Shown piece by piece: positions 49,407 to 50,824 of a stretch of 50,824 bases of DNA. The notes under the pieces are model-generated. The model did no database searches, was not told the origin of the DNA, and saw only the letters and a program-made list of their open reading frames with translations. Position numbers and translations under genes: made by a program. Location: positions 1 to 50,824 of the forward strand of contig CAMNRH010000020.1 of assembly GCA_946552115.1 (NCBI GenBank), given 5' to 3'. This stretch comes from an uncultured Lachnospiraceae bacterium. GTDB taxonomy: Bacteria > Bacillota > Clostridia > Lachnospirales > Lachnospiraceae. The first letter of the stretch is position 1, and each line of letters begins with the position of its first letter.

Positions 49407-50729
49407 ATGGATAAAATCACAAGACATCCACTTTATCAGACTGCTGATATTTTAAAACGCGCCTTTCTAGTAAATGGATTTCATCTATATGACAATGGAG
49501 ATAATCCGGAGGTGGTATCAGCAGACAAAACAGTGAAATTATATGAGCTTCCAGAAGACGCAGCATTAAGGCCAGTTATGCTCGAAGAGGGCAGATTTGC
49601 GTTAAGAACCAGCCTTTTATCCACCGAACTTTGCAAAATGAAAGGAGCTTTTCCGGTAAAAAAGCTCCTCTGCGGAAGAGTCTATCACGCAGATGATAAA
49701 AAACTCCCAGGACACATGTATCTGGAAGGCATATTTGCAGACAGGAAAATTGTCACAAAAGATTGGGAAGCACTTCTTAATCAAATTGCAAAGGAAATTT
49801 ACGGTGTTTCTGCAAGTGCGGTACTGGAACCGGTAAAAAAAGATGTTTTCCGCATTTTCATACAGAAAAACAACGGGGATAAAGTCATTTTAGGATATAC
49901 CGGTTACGGAAACTGGCTTGCCAGAGCTCTGTTAGGAGCAGACGAGAACGAAGTAAAGGTAGGGCTCTTCACAATAGATATTGACAATATTGCTCTTGAT
50001 CTTCATTCTGTAGAATCAAGAGCAGCTTTATATAACAATCTTTTGAAAAATTTAAAAATATGTTCGGAAAATGCCCCTGCATGCGGAAATACATTTGCGG
50101 ATAAAACAAGCAATTTCCTGCGGCAAATGGGCTACACAGAATATATCGGCAGCCGCATTTATGAGGCCGACGCCTATCTCAAAATGAATATGTTTCAGGG
50201 CGAGTGGGACACGAACAATAAAGGAATGACCCTTGTAGATCCTTTGGGTGCAGACGGTGAAAGCATCTGGCTTCCAACTGTGCTTACACCGGGATTAGAA
50301 CAGGTAATCTCGGAAAACTACAAAGCCGGCGAGGAAACTGTAAAAATTTTTGACATCGGCCACACTTATCTGCCAGGAAGGAACGGCAGCGAACCTGTGG
50401 AAAAAATTGCTTTGTCTATCGGAGCCTACGGACCGGAAATTGACGCAAAAAGCTTTAAGGCCGACATGGACAAACTGCTCAACAAATTGGGAATCTCCAA
50501 TCATTTCTTTATCCCGACAGATATTCCGATTCCCTATGACAAGAAGAACTGCTGGCTGGTGCTGGATGAGACAATGACCTATCTTGAAGGAAACTTCGGA
50601 GGAATCGGCGATAAAGCCAGAGAAAATTACGGAATCGGAGTTCCTGCATATATGGCCAACTTTGAATTGAAACCGTTGGAGAAGAAAGCAGCATCCGAGT
50701 ACTATTTTATTCCACCGGAATTAGAATAA
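49407..50729 (+). CDS. fused PheS/PheT-like class II synthetase paralog
   Basis: 440 residues. The N-terminal half resembles PheS catalytic core: RFALRTSLLSTELCKMK, then a motif 2-like VKKLLCGRVYHADDKKLPGH with HMYLEGI. The C-terminal half resembles PheT core (TSNFLRQMGYTEYIGSRIY, LVDPLGADGESIWLPTVLTP, KIFDIGHTYLPG). The tRNA-binding N-terminal coiled coil and the PheT anticodon-binding domain are missing, and a clear motif 3 GxGxxR is not seen. It is therefore not the normal PheRS; role unknown, perhaps amino-acid activation or sensing. Confidence 0.6.
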   Translation: MDKITRHPLYQTADILKRAFLVNGFHLYDNGDNPEVVSADKTVKLYELPEDAALRPVMLEEGRFALRTSLLSTELCKMKGAFPVKKLLCGRVYHADDKKLPGHMYLEGIFADRKIVTKDWEALLNQIAKEIYGVSASAVLEPVKKDVFRIFIQKNNGDKVILGYTGYGNWLARALLGADENEVKVGLFTIDIDNIALDLHSVESRAALYNNLLKNLKICSENAPACGNTFADKTSNFLRQMGYTEYIGSRIYEADAYLKMNMFQGEWDTNNKGMTLVDPLGADGESIWLPTVLTPGLEQVISENYKAGEETVKIFDIGHTYLPGRNGSEPVEKIALSIGAYGPEIDAKSFKADMDKLLNKLGISNHFFIPTDIPIPYDKKNCWLVLDETMTYLEGNFGGIGDKARENYGIGVPAYMANFELKPLEKKAASEYYFIPPELE

Positions 50730-50824
50730 CAGAACACATCAATTTTGTAGAGGGTCAGATTCTGCGCTCCGGGCTTTGTCAAGTAAAGTGTGTAAATTTC
50801 TTATGATTTTTTTGGCGGTCATTT
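50730..50824. other. downstream end of window
   Basis: No gene. The stretch TTTGTCAAGTAAAGTGTGTA near 50777-50796 has the look of some insertion-sequence ends (IS256-like TGTGTAAA), but this is too short to call. Confidence 0.2.

Overview
The window looks like a low-GC, spore-forming Clostridia chromosome, most like Lachnospiraceae. This rests on protein character, strong AGGAGG ribosome binding sites and the pyrH-frr-uppS-cdsA-dxr-rseP cluster. About 35 kb on the left is a temperate siphovirus-type prophage whose left end lies outside the window. The remaining 15.5 kb is host chromosome.

Prophage, right to left along the minus strand. An early lytic operon starts at a TTGACA-17-TATACT promoter (25791-25819) that overlaps repeated operators. 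It runs through small zinc-binding proteins, a YqaJ-type exonuclease, a RecT annealase, a Lin1244-type replication protein, a D12-class adenine methylase and many small ORFs, down to an ArpU-like late regulator (14405-14821) and a terminator (14267-14292). An accessory island follows (10.6-14.2 kb). It holds a PD-(D/E)XK-like nuclease with its own promoter, a tiny three-gene operon under a promoter whose spacer holds a 14-bp palindrome, a HicA/HicB toxin-antitoxin pair, and a second adenine methylase flanked by a perfect 16-bp inverted repeat. The late operon is terS, terL, portal, a MuF-type minor head protein with a toxin-like C-terminus and a coupled candidate immunity gene, scaffold, major capsid, head-tail connectors, tail tube and Gp15-type tail chaperones, and it runs off the left edge.

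Lysogeny side (25.8-35.2 kb, mostly plus strand). There are two separate repressor/operator modules, one of them an ImmR-ImmA-like repressor and metalloprotease pair. With them are several lysogenic accessory genes (membrane-anchored, secreted and zinc-finger proteins, a DUF6414-like protein, a Uma2-type nuclease), a candidate small RNA with its own promoter and terminator, and a large serine integrase.

Just past the integrase, the reading frame at 35263-35661 is the 3' part of a peptidoglycan-binding gene resembling spore cortex-lytic (SleC-like) proteins. The prophage therefore appears to split a sporulation or germination gene. This is the same arrangement as the sigK/skin and spsM/SPbeta developmental elements.

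Host part (35.7-50.8 kb): a lipoprotein, rseP, dxr, cdsA, uppS, frr and pyrH (isoprenoid, phospholipid and envelope functions plus translation recycling); an AlbA-type ATP-binding regulator with a 10-residue repeat; upp; an SDR oxidoreductase beside an old-yellow-enzyme/FAD oxidoreductase, with an XRE regulator gene; and a free-standing fused PheS/PheT-like protein of unknown role. I saw no rRNA, tRNA or CRISPR array.
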